A stretch of DNA of 64,000 bases from Salinisphaera sp052044135 (GTDB lineage: Bacteria; Pseudomonadota; Gammaproteobacteria; Nevskiales; Salinisphaeraceae): positions 548,143-612,142 of the forward strand of contig NZ_JBQDYF010000001.1 in assembly GCF_052044135.1 (NCBI RefSeq), read 5' to 3'. Below are positions 8,553 through 17,552 of the stretch, one piece after another. Positions within the stretch are counted from its first letter, which is position 1. Every line of letters starts with the position of its first letter. The notes under the pieces are model-generated. The model did no database searches. It saw only the letters and a list, made by a program, of their open reading frames with translations, and was not told where the DNA came from. Position numbers and translations under genes: made by a program.

Positions 8553-10480
8553 CAGAAGGTCGTCTGGGTGTCGTCCGGATAGCTCGGTTTCACGTCGTCG
8601 ATGCGCTTGTCGAGCGGGACGACGGATTCCGACAGACGATGCTGGAAGACGGTCATGTGCGACATGGCGCGTTGTACGTAATGCCGGGTTTCCGTGTACG
8701 GGATATTGGCGATCCAGATATCGGCCGGCATATCGGCGTCGGGCAACCAATGCGCGATCTTGCGCGGGCCGGCGTTGTAGCTGGCCGTGGCCAGGGCGAT
8801 GTTGCCCGACCAATCGGCCAGCATGTCATGCAGATAGCGCGCGCCGAGGCTGATGTTCGTGGACGGGTCGTTGAGGTCGTGCGTCGACGGCGCGGCCCGG
8901 CCCATGGCCCGGGCGAGGTGATCGGCCGTGCCCGGCATGAGCTGCATCAGGCCGCGGGCGCCGACCGGCGAGCGCACGGTCGGCTGAAACAGCGATTCGG
9001 TGCGCATGATGGCGAATACATAGGCCGGGTCCAGCCCGTTGTTGTGCGCGGCGCGGCGCACGGCGGCGGCGAACGGTGTCGGATAGCGGATATCCAGATC
9101 GTCCCAGTAATCAGCCTTGGCCAGGGTGGTGATCGCCCGGGCGTACCACTGCCACTGATAGGCAAGCTTCGCGGCCTGGGCCAGCTCGGCCGAATTCAGG
9201 TTCGCGATCAGGTGCCGCCATTCCAGATAGGCATCGTGGGTCATGCCGAGCTCGTGCAGCTCGTGGGCACGCGCGAGCGCCGGGTGGGCCTCGACGCGGG
9301 CCAGCGCCGCCGCGTTGTCCGGCACGGGCTGTGCGTTGAAGCTGTAGCCGTGCCCGATCGCATCGGCGGCGAGATAGCCGTGATAGGAGCGATGGGCCGC
9401 CAGGCGCTTGTAGATCGCGCGGGCCTGCTGTTTCCGGCCCGTTTTCGCCAGCGCGCGCGCTTTCCAGTATTGCCATTGTTCGTCGCTGGCGGCCTCGGCC
9501 GGCAGGCTGTTGATGGCATCGAGCACCAGTGGCCAGCGCTGCTGATAGACCGCCGCGCGAATCTCCCAGCCCAGTGCATGTTCGTCGCCGGTCATGCGGG
9601 CATGGTCGATGCGCGCGAACCATAGCAGGGCCTCGGGACGATGATCCTCGGCATACAACAGCGCGACATAGCGCCGCATCCGGTAGCGCCGGGTGTCGTT
9701 GAGCCCGAGCCGGGCGACCAGCGGCTTGATCAGGCCGGCCGCGCGGTCGAGGTCGCGCAGGGCCAGTCGCTTGAACGCGTAGACTGCGATGTCCGGGTCG
9801 AGATCGGCCGGGGCGTCAGTCAGATGCGACGGTGTTTCGGCGACATCGAGCCAGCGATCGATCGTCGGGGTATCGGCGGTCGGCATTTGCCGCGAAAGAT
9901 AGCGCGCCAGGCCGTATTGATCGTTCAGGATTGCCGCGTGGGCGCGTTGGCGGATCACCGCGGCGGTCAGCCGGCCTGTATGCTTGAGCCAGGCGAAGAC
10001 CGGGTCACAGGCCGAGGGTTGGCTCTGGCCGACGGTATACAGGTCGATCGCTTTGCCGGCGGGTGAGCGCCCCAGCTCGATGGCCGCGTGTACTGCCCGG
10101 CACTGCGCGCTGGTGCCATCGGAAGCGCGCGTTTCGTCGATCACCCGCTGCCACCGGTCACGATCGGCGAGGTTGGCGATCCAGGCATGACGCAGCCGCT
10201 GCGACGGCGGCAGGTCGGGATGGGCGGCAATGAAGTGCGCGATGCGCGAATCCAGCCCCTGGCCCGGGTTGATGCTCAGCTCGGCTCGGAGCTGGGTGGC
10301 TTCAAGATAATAGTAGAGCGGATAGTCGCGCAGATCCGCGACTTCGGCCGATTTCTGGTCCAGGTTGCCGTGACGCGCTGCCGACAGCGCGTCGAGGAAT
10401 TCGCTGCGCATGGCGTCGCTGCTGGCGGCGTGGGCGAGCCCGGCACAAGCGAGGCCGGCGGCGATCAAGAGCGCGCGCAT
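8552..10480 (-). CDS. slt: Soluble lytic murein transglycosylase (Slt70 type)
   Basis: Periplasmic enzyme that cleaves peptidoglycan to 1,6-anhydromuropeptides. 642 residues: Sec signal peptide (MRALLIAAGLACAGLAHA), a long alpha-helical superhelix region, and a C-terminal SLT domain with catalytic Glu near residue 495 in AIMRTESLF, then GLMQLMP and SYNAG motifs. Length and layout match Slt70. First gene of the slt-cca-folM run. The 62 nt upstream separate it from oxyR, which reads the same way. Confidence 0.95.
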   Translation of the reverse strand: MRALLIAAGLACAGLAHAASSDAMRSEFLDALSAARHGNLDQKSAEVADLRDYPLYYYLEATQLRAELSINPGQGLDSRIAHFIAAHPDLPPSQRLRHAWIANLADRDRWQRVIDETRASDGTSAQCRAVHAAIELGRSPAGKAIDLYTVGQSQPSACDPVFAWLKHTGRLTAAVIRQRAHAAILNDQYGLARYLSRQMPTADTPTIDRWLDVAETPSHLTDAPADLDPDIAVYAFKRLALRDLDRAAGLIKPLVARLGLNDTRRYRMRRYVALLYAEDHRPEALLWFARIDHARMTGDEHALGWEIRAAVYQQRWPLVLDAINSLPAEAASDEQWQYWKARALAKTGRKQQARAIYKRLAAHRSYHGYLAADAIGHGYSFNAQPVPDNAAALARVEAHPALARAHELHELGMTHDAYLEWRHLIANLNSAELAQAAKLAYQWQWYARAITTLAKADYWDDLDIRYPTPFAAAVRRAAHNNGLDPAYVFAIMRTESLFQPTVRSPVGARGLMQLMPGTADHLARAMGRAAPSTHDLNDPSTNISLGARYLHDMLADWSGNIALATASYNAGPRKIAHWLPDADMPADIWIANIPYTETRHYVQRAMSHMTVFQHRLSESVVPLDKRIDDVKPSYPDDTQTTF

Positions 10481-10542
10481 GGCGGATCGGAGTCGGCGGA
10501 TGATCGGGCGAGTGTACCGTATCCGCTGTTGGTATCGGGGCC

Positions 10543-11508
10543 CTAGGAGGCGTCCAGAATGGTGTCGTCGGCGTTGCTGGCGACGGCATCAGGCAACAGC
10601 GTGACCCCGGCGGGGTCGCATTGCATCACGGCCGCACGCAGGGCCGTGATCGCCTTGGGCCGCGGGAAGCTTCGGCGCCAGGCGATGGCGATCTGGCGCT
10701 GCGGGGGCTCGCCGGCGAACGGCCGGGTCTCGAGCAGACGCGACTCGGCGGCCAGATTGGGGATCGACGAACGCGGCAGGACCGTTACCCCGAGGCCGCT
10801 GGCGACCATATGCCGAATGGTTTCCAGGCTGGACCCGGAGCGGGCTCGATTGGCGTCCTCGGATTCGCGACATTCGGCGCACAGCGCCAGCACCTGGTCG
10901 CGGAAGCAATGGCCCGGCCCGAGCAGCAAGAGGTTGTCGCGCGCCAGCTCATTGGGCTCGATGGCATCGCGTTCGGTCCAGGGATGATTCTGTGGCATGA
11001 CCACCACGAACGATTCATCGTAGATGGGCCAGGTCGCCACGCCCGGCACCTCATACGGCATTGCCACGATGACCGCGTCGAGCTCATTGTTACGCAGCTG
11101 CTGGGTGAGGTTGCCGGTGAGATTCTCCTCGATGATCAGCGGCATCTCGGGCGTGCTCTCGCGCAGGCGCGGGATCAGGTGCGGTAGCAAATAGGGGCCG
11201 ACGGTATAGATCACGCCGAGCCTGAGTGGGCCCTTGAGCTCGTCGCGGCCCTGTTCGGCCACCGCTTCCAGCGCGCTGACCTCGCCCATCACGCGATAGG
11301 CCTGTTCGATGATGCGCCGGCCGATCGGCGTGACCCGGGCCTCGCCGCGGTTGCGCTCGAACACGGTCACGCCGAGTTCGCCCTCCAGCTTCTTGACCGC
11401 AACCGACAGCGTCGGCTGACTCACGAACGCGCGCTTGGCCGCACGACCGAAGTGGCGCTCCTTGTCGAGCGCGATCAGATAACGCAGTTCGGTGAGTGTG
11501 ATATGCAT
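10543..11508 (-). CDS. oxyR: Hydrogen peroxide-sensing LysR-type regulator OxyR
   Basis: 321-residue LysR-family regulator. The N-terminal winged helix-turn-helix (RAFVSQPTLSVAVKKLEGEL) is followed by a ligand/sensor domain. The redox pair is Cys201 and Cys210 in GHCFRDQVLALC, matching Cys199 and Cys208 of E. coli OxyR in spacing and context, so peroxide sensing by disulfide formation is very likely. Lies between slt and hemF; the hemF stop is 19 nt upstream of its start. Targets cannot be told from this window. Confidence 0.95.
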   Translation of the reverse strand: MHITLTELRYLIALDKERHFGRAAKRAFVSQPTLSVAVKKLEGELGVTVFERNRGEARVTPIGRRIIEQAYRVMGEVSALEAVAEQGRDELKGPLRLGVIYTVGPYLLPHLIPRLRESTPEMPLIIEENLTGNLTQQLRNNELDAVIVAMPYEVPGVATWPIYDESFVVVMPQNHPWTERDAIEPNELARDNLLLLGPGHCFRDQVLALCAECRESEDANRARSGSSLETIRHMVASGLGVTVLPRSSIPNLAAESRLLETRPFAGEPPQRQIAIAWRRSFPRPKAITALRAAVMQCDPAGVTLLPDAVASNADDTILDAS

Positions 11509-11527
11509 CGTCTATCAAGCTTATAGT

Positions 11528-12466
11528 CTATTCCGCCGCCAGCCAATCACGCGGCACCAGAAAACGTTCGGTGAGGGCCGCCTCGGGCGAGTCGGGCTCG
11601 GGTTTGAAGCCGTACTGCCAGGCCGCCAGCGGCGGCATCGACATGAGGATCGATTCGGTGCGCCCGCGCGACTGCAGGCCGAACAGCGTGCCCCGGTCGT
11701 AGAGCAGGTTGAACTCGACATAGCGCCCGCGCCGGTACAACTGGAACGCGCGCTCGCGCTCGCCCCAGTCGTGATGCCGTCGTTTTTCCACGATCGGCGC
11801 GTAGGCTTCGATGAAGCCATCGCCTACCGACTGTACGAAGGCCAGCGCGTCGGCGAAGCTCAATTCGTTGAAGTCGTCGAAGAATAGCCCGCCGATACCG
11901 CGGGTTTCGTTGCGGTGCGGCAGATAAAAGTATTCGTCGCACCAGTGCTTGAAGCGCGGATACAGATCCTTGCCAAACGGTGCGCAGGCGGCGTGCGCGG
12001 CACGGTGCCAGGCCACGGCGTCTTCGGTGAACGGATAGTAGGGGGTCAGGTCGAAGCCGCCGCCGAACCACCAGACCGGATCCTCGCCCGCCTTTTCGGC
12101 CACGAACAGGCGCACGTTGGCGTGTGACGTCGGGACATAGGGGTTGCGCGGGTGGATGACCAGCGACACGCCGGTGGCAATGAACGAGCGCCCGGCAAGC
12201 TCGGGCCGCCGCGCCGACGCCGAGGCCGGCAGCGCACCGCCCAGCACGCGCGAGAAATTCACGCCGGCGCGTTCGAATACCTCGCCGTCGGCCAGGACGC
12301 GGGTATCGCCGCCGCCGCCCTCGGCGCGGGTCCAGGTGTCGGCATGAAAACGCGCGCTGGGTTCGAAGGCGGCCAGACGTTCGACGATGCGGTTCTGCAG
12401 GTCGCGGAAATAGGCGGTCGCGGCATCGGGGTCGGCGACGTCGCGCGCAGGATTGGATTCAGCCAC
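11528..12466 (-). CDS. hemF: Oxygen-dependent coproporphyrinogen III oxidase HemF
   Basis: Oxidative decarboxylation of coproporphyrinogen III to protoporphyrinogen IX, using O2. 312 residues from a GTG start that overlaps the tsaC stop by 8 nt; the upstream reading frame is the shadow of tsaC. Motifs seen: WFGGGFDLTPYYP, KHWCDEYFYLPHRNE, RGIGGLFFDDF and YVEFNLLYDRGT, all typical of the family. Other heme genes in the window are hemB and hemE. Sits downstream of tsaC, a common arrangement in gammaproteobacteria. Confidence 0.97.
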   Translation of the reverse strand: MAESNPARDVADPDAATAYFRDLQNRIVERLAAFEPSARFHADTWTRAEGGGGDTRVLADGEVFERAGVNFSRVLGGALPASASARRPELAGRSFIATGVSLVIHPRNPYVPTSHANVRLFVAEKAGEDPVWWFGGGFDLTPYYPFTEDAVAWHRAAHAACAPFGKDLYPRFKHWCDEYFYLPHRNETRGIGGLFFDDFNELSFADALAFVQSVGDGFIEAYAPIVEKRRHHDWGERERAFQLYRRGRYVEFNLLYDRGTLFGLQSRGRTESILMSMPPLAAWQYGFKPEPDSPEAALTERFLVPRDWLAAE

Positions 12467-13028
12467 GGATGGTCTCGTTGGTACTGGCGTTGCGGATGGT
12501 ACTGGCCCGGCCGGGCGTGTCGGCGCGTCCGCCCAGCACCATGTCGATCCGGTCGCCAAAGCACGCCCGGGCGCGCCATGGCGAGTCCACCGGCGGGCGG
12601 CCGGAAACATTGGCGCTGGTGGAGACGATCGGACCGCCGAATTCGCCACACAGGGCGCGTGTCAGCGCGTGGGCCGTCTCGCGCAGGGCGATCGTGGGCT
12701 GGCCGCCGGTCAGCCACTGCGGTGCACCGGCCCGCGCGGGCAACAGCCAGGTGGTCGGCCCGGGCCAGGATTCGACGGCGCGTTGCCAGGCGGCGCCGGC
12801 ATCGGGGTCGACCAGCGGCGCAAGCTGGGCCGAGTCGGCGGCGACCACGATCAGTCCGCGCGCGACGTCGCGCTGCTTGGCGGCGATGACGCGCCACACC
12901 GCATCCGCATCGAAGGCGTCGGCGGCCAGGCCCCAGACGCCTTCGGTGGCGTGCGCGACGATGCCGCCCTCGGCCAGTGTGCGCGCCGCCCGGCGCAGTC
13001 GATGCGGCGATACATGCATACCGTTCAT
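12459..13028 (-). CDS. tsaC: L-threonylcarbamoyladenylate synthase TsaC (YrdC family)
   Basis: Makes threonylcarbamoyl-AMP from threonine, bicarbonate and ATP, the substrate used by TsaD for tRNA t6A. 189 residues, the short YrdC form without a Sua5 extension. Family features are GGIVAHATEGVWGLA near the start, AAKQRDVARGLIVV, and VSTSANVSGRPP. Two possible ATG starts lie three codons apart. Coupled to hemF through an 8-nt overlap. Confidence 0.96.
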   Translation of the reverse strand: MNGMHVSPHRLRRAARTLAEGGIVAHATEGVWGLAADAFDADAVWRVIAAKQRDVARGLIVVAADSAQLAPLVDPDAGAAWQRAVESWPGPTTWLLPARAGAPQWLTGGQPTIALRETAHALTRALCGEFGGPIVSTSANVSGRPPVDSPWRARACFGDRIDMVLGGRADTPGRASTIRNASTNETIRG

Positions 13029-13050
13029 GTCGGGTCCCCCGGAAACGAGA

Positions 13051-13088
13051 CCGGGTCACCGGGGCCACGGCCCCGGGCGGCGACCCGG
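13051..13088 (-). terminator. Large GC-rich hairpin between topA and tsaC
   Basis: Nested inverted repeats: outer CCGGGTC / GACCCGG and inner CCGGGGCC / GGCCCCGG with a 2-nt loop. Located 62 nt after the topA stop and 22 nt before the tsaC start. There is no T-run, so it could be a weak terminator or a leader structure of tsaC. Confidence 0.4.
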
Positions 13089-13150
13089 AAAACGGCCTCG
13101 AATTGTACGCTGGATCAGCGGCCTGTGGGCTGCACCGGCGCTGAATCCGG

Positions 13151-15685
13151 TCAGCTGGAAGCCGGCCCGCTGGATGACTTGCCGCGGCTCGAACTGGTCT
13201 TGCCTGTCTTGGTCTTGGCCGCGCTCTTGCGGGGCGATGCGCTTTTCGACGAGGCTGCTTTTTTGGCGGCCGTCTTGCCGTTGCCCGTCTTGCTGTTCGA
13301 GGTCTTGGCCTTCGATGCCGTCGTCTGGCCGGTCTTGGCGCTACTCGAGGCCTTCTTGCTGGCGCTCGTCTTCGCGTTCTTGCGGCCGCGTTTCTTCTTT
13401 TCCGGCGCCTTGGCGATGATCTCCCGGCACTGCTCGAGCGTCAGCGATTCGGGCTCCATGTCCTTCGGCACGCTGGCGTTTTTCTTGCCGTCGGTGATGT
13501 AGGGGCCGAACGGGCCATGCTGGACCTTGATGTTCTCGGCCTCGAAGTGCTTGATCAGCTTCTTGGCGTCGGCTTCCTTCTTGGCGGCGATCACCTCCAG
13601 CGCGCGCTCTTTCGAGATCGTGTAGGGGTCATCCTCCTTGAGCGAGGCGAACTTCTTGCCATAGCGCACGTAGGGGCCGAAGCGGCCGATATTGACCTGG
13701 ATCTCCTCGCCCTCCGGCGTTTCGCCCAGGTCGCGTGGCAGGTTGAACAGATACAGCGCCTCGTCGAGCGTGATCTTGTCCATGTCCTGGCCCTTGCGCA
13801 GGCCGGCGAACTTGGGTTTTTCCTCGTCGTCCTTGGATCCGATCTGCACGAACGGGCCATAGCGGCCGATGCGCACGATCACCGGTTTGCCGGTCTTGGG
13901 GTCGGTGCCGAGTTCGCGCGCCTGGGCGACCTCCTCGCGCGACAGATCCTGCTTGGCCTCGATCTGATCCGAGAAACGCTCCCAGAACTCGGCCAGCAGC
14001 GGCCGCCATTCCTGCTCGCCGCGCGAGACGGCGTCCAGTCGATCCTCGAGGTTGGCAGTGAACTCGTAGTCGACGTAGCGGGTGAAGTGATCGGTCAGGA
14101 ACTTGTTGACGATCTTGCCCAGCGGCGTCGGCATGAAGGCCTTGCCGTCCATTTCCACGTATTCGCGATCCTGCAGCGTCGAGATGATCGCGGCATAGGT
14201 GGACGGCCGGCCGATGTCGTATTCCTCGAGCGTCTTGACCAGCGCGGCTTCGGTGAAGCGCGGCGGCGGCTCGGTGAAATGCTGGGTCGGCACGATTTCC
14301 TGCAGGGCGATCGTTTCGCCTTCTTCCAGCGCGGGCAGGCGCTTGTCGTTGTCGTCGTCGGCCTTGTCGCCGTCGTCACGGCCTTCCTTGTACACCGACA
14401 GGAAGCCGGCCTCGCGCAGCGTGCGTCCGCTGGCGCGGAACAGATGCCGGTTGTCGTCGCCCGCGGCCAGATCGGCCGATACCGTATCGAACAGCGCATG
14501 CACCATTTGGCTGGCCACCGTGCGCTGCCAGACCAGCTCGTACAGCCGGAACTGGTCGGAGGTCAGGTATTGCTTGATCTCGCTTGGAATACGCGCGCTC
14601 GCGGTCGGGCGGATGGCCTCGTGGGCCTCCTGCGCGTTCTTCGACTTGGTCTTGAAGGTGCGCGGCGAATCCGGGAGATTCTTGTCGCCGTAGCGATCGC
14701 CGATGGTCTGGCGGATCTCGGTGAGCGCGTCGTTGGCCAGATTTACCGAGTCGGTTCGCATATAGGTGATCAGGCCGGTCTCTTCGCCGTCGCCGAGCTT
14801 GACGCCTTCGTACAGGCCCTGGGCGGTGCGCATGGTGCGCCGGGCGTTGAAGCCGAGCTTGCGCGCGGCTTCCTGTTGCAGCGTGGAGGTGGTGAACGGC
14901 GGCGACGGATTGCGCCGGCGCTGTTTCTTCTCGACCGTGGCGACGCGCAGCTGGCCCTGGGCGGCGGCCACCAGTTTTTCGTAGGCGGCGTCCGCGCCGC
15001 CCTGGTCGTTGATCGTGAACTGCTCGATCTTTTCGCCGTCGAGCTGGGCCAGCCGCGCGGAGAAGGGGATGTCGTCCTTCTCGGCCTTGGCCTCGATGCG
15101 CCAGTATTCCTCGGGCACGAAGGCCTCGATCTCGGCGTCGCGCTCGCAGATCAGGCGCAACGCCGGGCTCTGCACGCGGCCGGCGGACAGGCCGCGCTGG
15201 ACCTTGCGCCAGAGCAGCGGCGACAGGTTGAAGCCCACCAGATAGTCGAGCGCCCGGCGCGCCTGCTGGGCGTTGACCAGATCGTTCGAGATCGAGCGCG
15301 GGTGCTCGACCGCGTGGGCCACGGCGCGCTTGGTGATCTCGTGAAAGACCACCCGCGCCACGTGCTTGTTTTCCAGCAGGCCGCGATCCTTGAGCAGCTC
15401 CAACAGGTGCCAGGCGATCGCTTCGCCTTCGCGGTCGGGGTCGGTCGCGAGCAGCAGCGTATCGGACTGCTTCAGCGACTTCGCGATCTTGTCGACCTGC
15501 TTGGCGTTGCGGTCGATGATGTCGTAGTGCATCGCGAAGTCGTTGTCGGTATCGACCGCGCCTTCCTTCGGGATCAGGTCGCGCACGTGGCCGTACGAAG
15601 CCAGGACCTGATAGTCCTTGCCCAGATATTTCTCGATGGTCCGGGCCTTGGCCGGGGACTCCACGATGACGAGATTTCGGCTCAT
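13151..15685 (-). CDS. topA: DNA topoisomerase I TopA with repeat-type C-terminus
   Basis: Type IA topoisomerase that relaxes negative supercoils. 844 residues from ATG (MSRNLVIVESPAKARTIEKY). The TOPRIM domain has ATDPDREGEAIAW, and the active-site Tyr308 is in ITYMRTDS. The C-terminal part has no paired Cys-x2-Cys zinc ribbons as in E. coli; instead it has repeats of the RIGRYGPFVQIG, NIGRFGPYVRYG and HGPFGPYITDG type and a final tail of about 80 residues made almost only of Lys, Ser, Ala, Thr and Gly. A longer open frame upstream is not supported. The next gene upstream is smg, as usual. Confidence 0.97.
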   Translation of the reverse strand: MSRNLVIVESPAKARTIEKYLGKDYQVLASYGHVRDLIPKEGAVDTDNDFAMHYDIIDRNAKQVDKIAKSLKQSDTLLLATDPDREGEAIAWHLLELLKDRGLLENKHVARVVFHEITKRAVAHAVEHPRSISNDLVNAQQARRALDYLVGFNLSPLLWRKVQRGLSAGRVQSPALRLICERDAEIEAFVPEEYWRIEAKAEKDDIPFSARLAQLDGEKIEQFTINDQGGADAAYEKLVAAAQGQLRVATVEKKQRRRNPSPPFTTSTLQQEAARKLGFNARRTMRTAQGLYEGVKLGDGEETGLITYMRTDSVNLANDALTEIRQTIGDRYGDKNLPDSPRTFKTKSKNAQEAHEAIRPTASARIPSEIKQYLTSDQFRLYELVWQRTVASQMVHALFDTVSADLAAGDDNRHLFRASGRTLREAGFLSVYKEGRDDGDKADDDNDKRLPALEEGETIALQEIVPTQHFTEPPPRFTEAALVKTLEEYDIGRPSTYAAIISTLQDREYVEMDGKAFMPTPLGKIVNKFLTDHFTRYVDYEFTANLEDRLDAVSRGEQEWRPLLAEFWERFSDQIEAKQDLSREEVAQARELGTDPKTGKPVIVRIGRYGPFVQIGSKDDEEKPKFAGLRKGQDMDKITLDEALYLFNLPRDLGETPEGEEIQVNIGRFGPYVRYGKKFASLKEDDPYTISKERALEVIAAKKEADAKKLIKHFEAENIKVQHGPFGPYITDGKKNASVPKDMEPESLTLEQCREIIAKAPEKKKRGRKNAKTSASKKASSSAKTGQTTASKAKTSNSKTGNGKTAAKKAASSKSASPRKSAAKTKTGKTSSSRGKSSSGPASS

Positions 15686-15912
15686 CGACTCACACTTGAA
15701 AGGGGATGGATAAGACGGCAACAACACCGCGTGGCGAACCCTAGCACAGCCTTTGAAGCACGCGCGATGCGCCAGCGTCAAGATACGTCGACCGGACGAG
15801 GCGGATCGAGCGCGCGGCTTGCAAGCCATCGAGGCGAGCGCAAACAGCCTGTCAACGTCGAACTTCGACAGCCGCCGGCCGGCGCGCTCCATGCGGGCAG
15901 CGTTAAAAGACC

Positions 15913-16386
15913 CTAGTGACTCGCGCCCGGGGCCTCGGCGTGAAGCATGGCTTCCATCCGTGCCTGCGCGGTCTCGTGGCCGTCGGCGGAGGACAGCACC
16001 ATCATCACGACCCACTTCACCTGCTCGAGCTCGGCGCCTTCGTACTCATCGTCGACCAGCGCCATCAGCCGGTCGATGGCCAACTCGCGGTTGGCCGCCG
16101 AGAGCACGCCGGCGCGCTCCAGCCGCACGATGTAACCGCGGCACTCGGCATCGAGCACGTATAGTTCCGGCCCGGCATAGATACGGATGCTGTCGTTCGA
16201 AGGCGGCGTGATCGGCGCCCGGCCTTCGGGCTGGGCAGCGCGCAACCAGTCGAAGGCGTCGTCGATCTCGTCGGGGAAAAACCCTGCGTCGCCGAGATCC
16301 CGGCGGACGTCGCCGGTCGCGCCGACGTCCGTCAACGAAAAGTTCTCGAACAGATACAGCAGGACGTCCAGGACATTTTCGTTCAT
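15913..16386 (-). CDS. smg: Smg family protein (DUF494)
   Basis: 157-residue protein with the family start MNENVLDVLLYLFENF and many acidic residues. Smg is conserved between dprA and topA in gamma- and betaproteobacteria; its molecular function is not established. The order dprA-smg-topA is kept here. The 227-nt gap before topA has no recognised gene and probably holds the topA promoter. Confidence 0.9.
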   Translation of the reverse strand: MNENVLDVLLYLFENFSLTDVGATGDVRRDLGDAGFFPDEIDDAFDWLRAAQPEGRAPITPPSNDSIRIYAGPELYVLDAECRGYIVRLERAGVLSAANRELAIDRLMALVDDEYEGAELEQVKWVVMMVLSSADGHETAQARMEAMLHAEAPGASH

Positions 16387-16442
16387 GCCGCCAACTTTAC
16401 CATGATCATTGCAACGGGCGGGCCGATGACGCGCGTGACGAC

Positions 16443-17552
16443 TCAGCCCGAACGAACGTAGGCGCCGCCGGCCACGGCCTGTATGCGTCCTTCGAGCTCC
16501 AGTATCAGCAGTGTCGAGGATACGGCGTCCGCGGGCCAGCCGGTGCGCGCCACCAGATCATCGACGCGCACCGGATCGTGGCCGACGGCCGCGAGCAGTT
16601 CGGCGGTATTGTCGTTTCCGTCGGCCTCCGGCGCTTCGGGATTCTGCGTGCTGGCGCGCGGCGCCGGGCCCCGGCGATAGCCGCCGATCGAACCGGCGAT
16701 CTCCTCCAGGATGTGGTCGGTCGTTTCGACCAGCTTGGCGCCTTCGCGAATCAGTTGATGGCAGCCGCGCGCCAGCGGATTGTGAATCGAACCGGGCAGG
16801 GCGAAGACCTCGCGGTTGGCCGCACTGGCCATGCGCGCGGTGATCAGCGAGCCGGAGGCGCGCGCCGCCTCGACCACCAGCGTGGCGGTGCACAAACCGG
16901 CGATCACGCGATTGCGCCGCGGGAAATTGCCACGCAGCGGCTGGGTGCCGAGGCCGAATTCCGACAACAGCAGGCCGCGTTCGGCAATGCGTTCGGCCAG
17001 CGCCTTGTTGGCCGCCGGATACACCCGGTCCAGCCCCGTGCCGGTGATGGCGATGGTGTAGCCATCGGCAGCCAGCGCGCCTTCGTGCGCGGCGGCATCG
17101 ATGCCGCGGGCCAGGCCGGAGACCACCACCAGTCCGGCCGCTGCCAGCGCGCGCCCGAATTCATGTGCGGCGTCGCGCCCGGCGTGGCTCGGATTGCGGC
17201 TGCCGACGATGGCGATGGCCGGATAATCCAGCAGATCGAGATCGCCCAGCGCGTACAGCCACGGTGGTAGCGGATCGAGTTCGGCAAGCGCCGGTGGATA
17301 TGCCGGATGGTCGAGTGTGAGGAAATGGTGTCCGTCCTCGGCCAGCCAGGCCTCGGTTCTCGCCATCACATCGCCGGGCGGTTCGGCCAGCGCCCGGCGC
17401 GCTGGCGCCGGCAGCCCGGCGTCGCGCCAGCCGGCGTCGCTGCCCGCGAGCGCCGCTTGCGCGCTGCCGAAACGCGCGACAAGGCGTCCGGCAAGAGTCG
17501 CGCCGATCCCCGGCGTGGTCGCCAGGCGCAGCCAGGCCGAGCGATCGCTCAC
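16443..17552 (-). CDS. dprA: DNA-processing protein DprA
   Basis: Binds incoming single-stranded DNA and loads RecA during natural transformation. 369 residues with GTG start in an overlap (GTGA) with the LysM gene stop. A SAM-like N-terminal domain is followed by the Rossmann fold core (AIVGSRNPSHAG, VSGLARGIDAAAHEGAL) and a C-terminal winged-helix domain (residues about 310-369). Present in most bacteria whether competent or not; only one pilin gene in this window hints at uptake machinery. Confidence 0.96.
   Translation of the reverse strand: MSDRSAWLRLATTPGIGATLAGRLVARFGSAQAALAGSDAGWRDAGLPAPARRALAEPPGDVMARTEAWLAEDGHHFLTLDHPAYPPALAELDPLPPWLYALGDLDLLDYPAIAIVGSRNPSHAGRDAAHEFGRALAAAGLVVVSGLARGIDAAAHEGALAADGYTIAITGTGLDRVYPAANKALAERIAERGLLLSEFGLGTQPLRGNFPRRNRVIAGLCTATLVVEAARASGSLITARMASAANREVFALPGSIHNPLARGCHQLIREGAKLVETTDHILEEIAGSIGGYRRGPAPRASTQNPEAPEADGNDNTAELLAAVGHDPVRVDDLVARTGWPADAVSSTLLILELEGRIQAVAGGAYVRSG

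Noticed and set aside
8513..9625. A 370-codon plus-strand open frame opposite slt
   Set aside because: Antisense of slt; composition is arbitrary and no ribosome site precedes it.
13517..15916. A 799-codon plus-strand open frame opposite topA
   Set aside because: Fully opposite to a well-conserved gene and with the composition of a shadow frame; no family motif.
16600..17400. Competence cluster around dprA
   Set aside because: DprA is present in nearly all bacteria at this locus and no other com genes are in the window.
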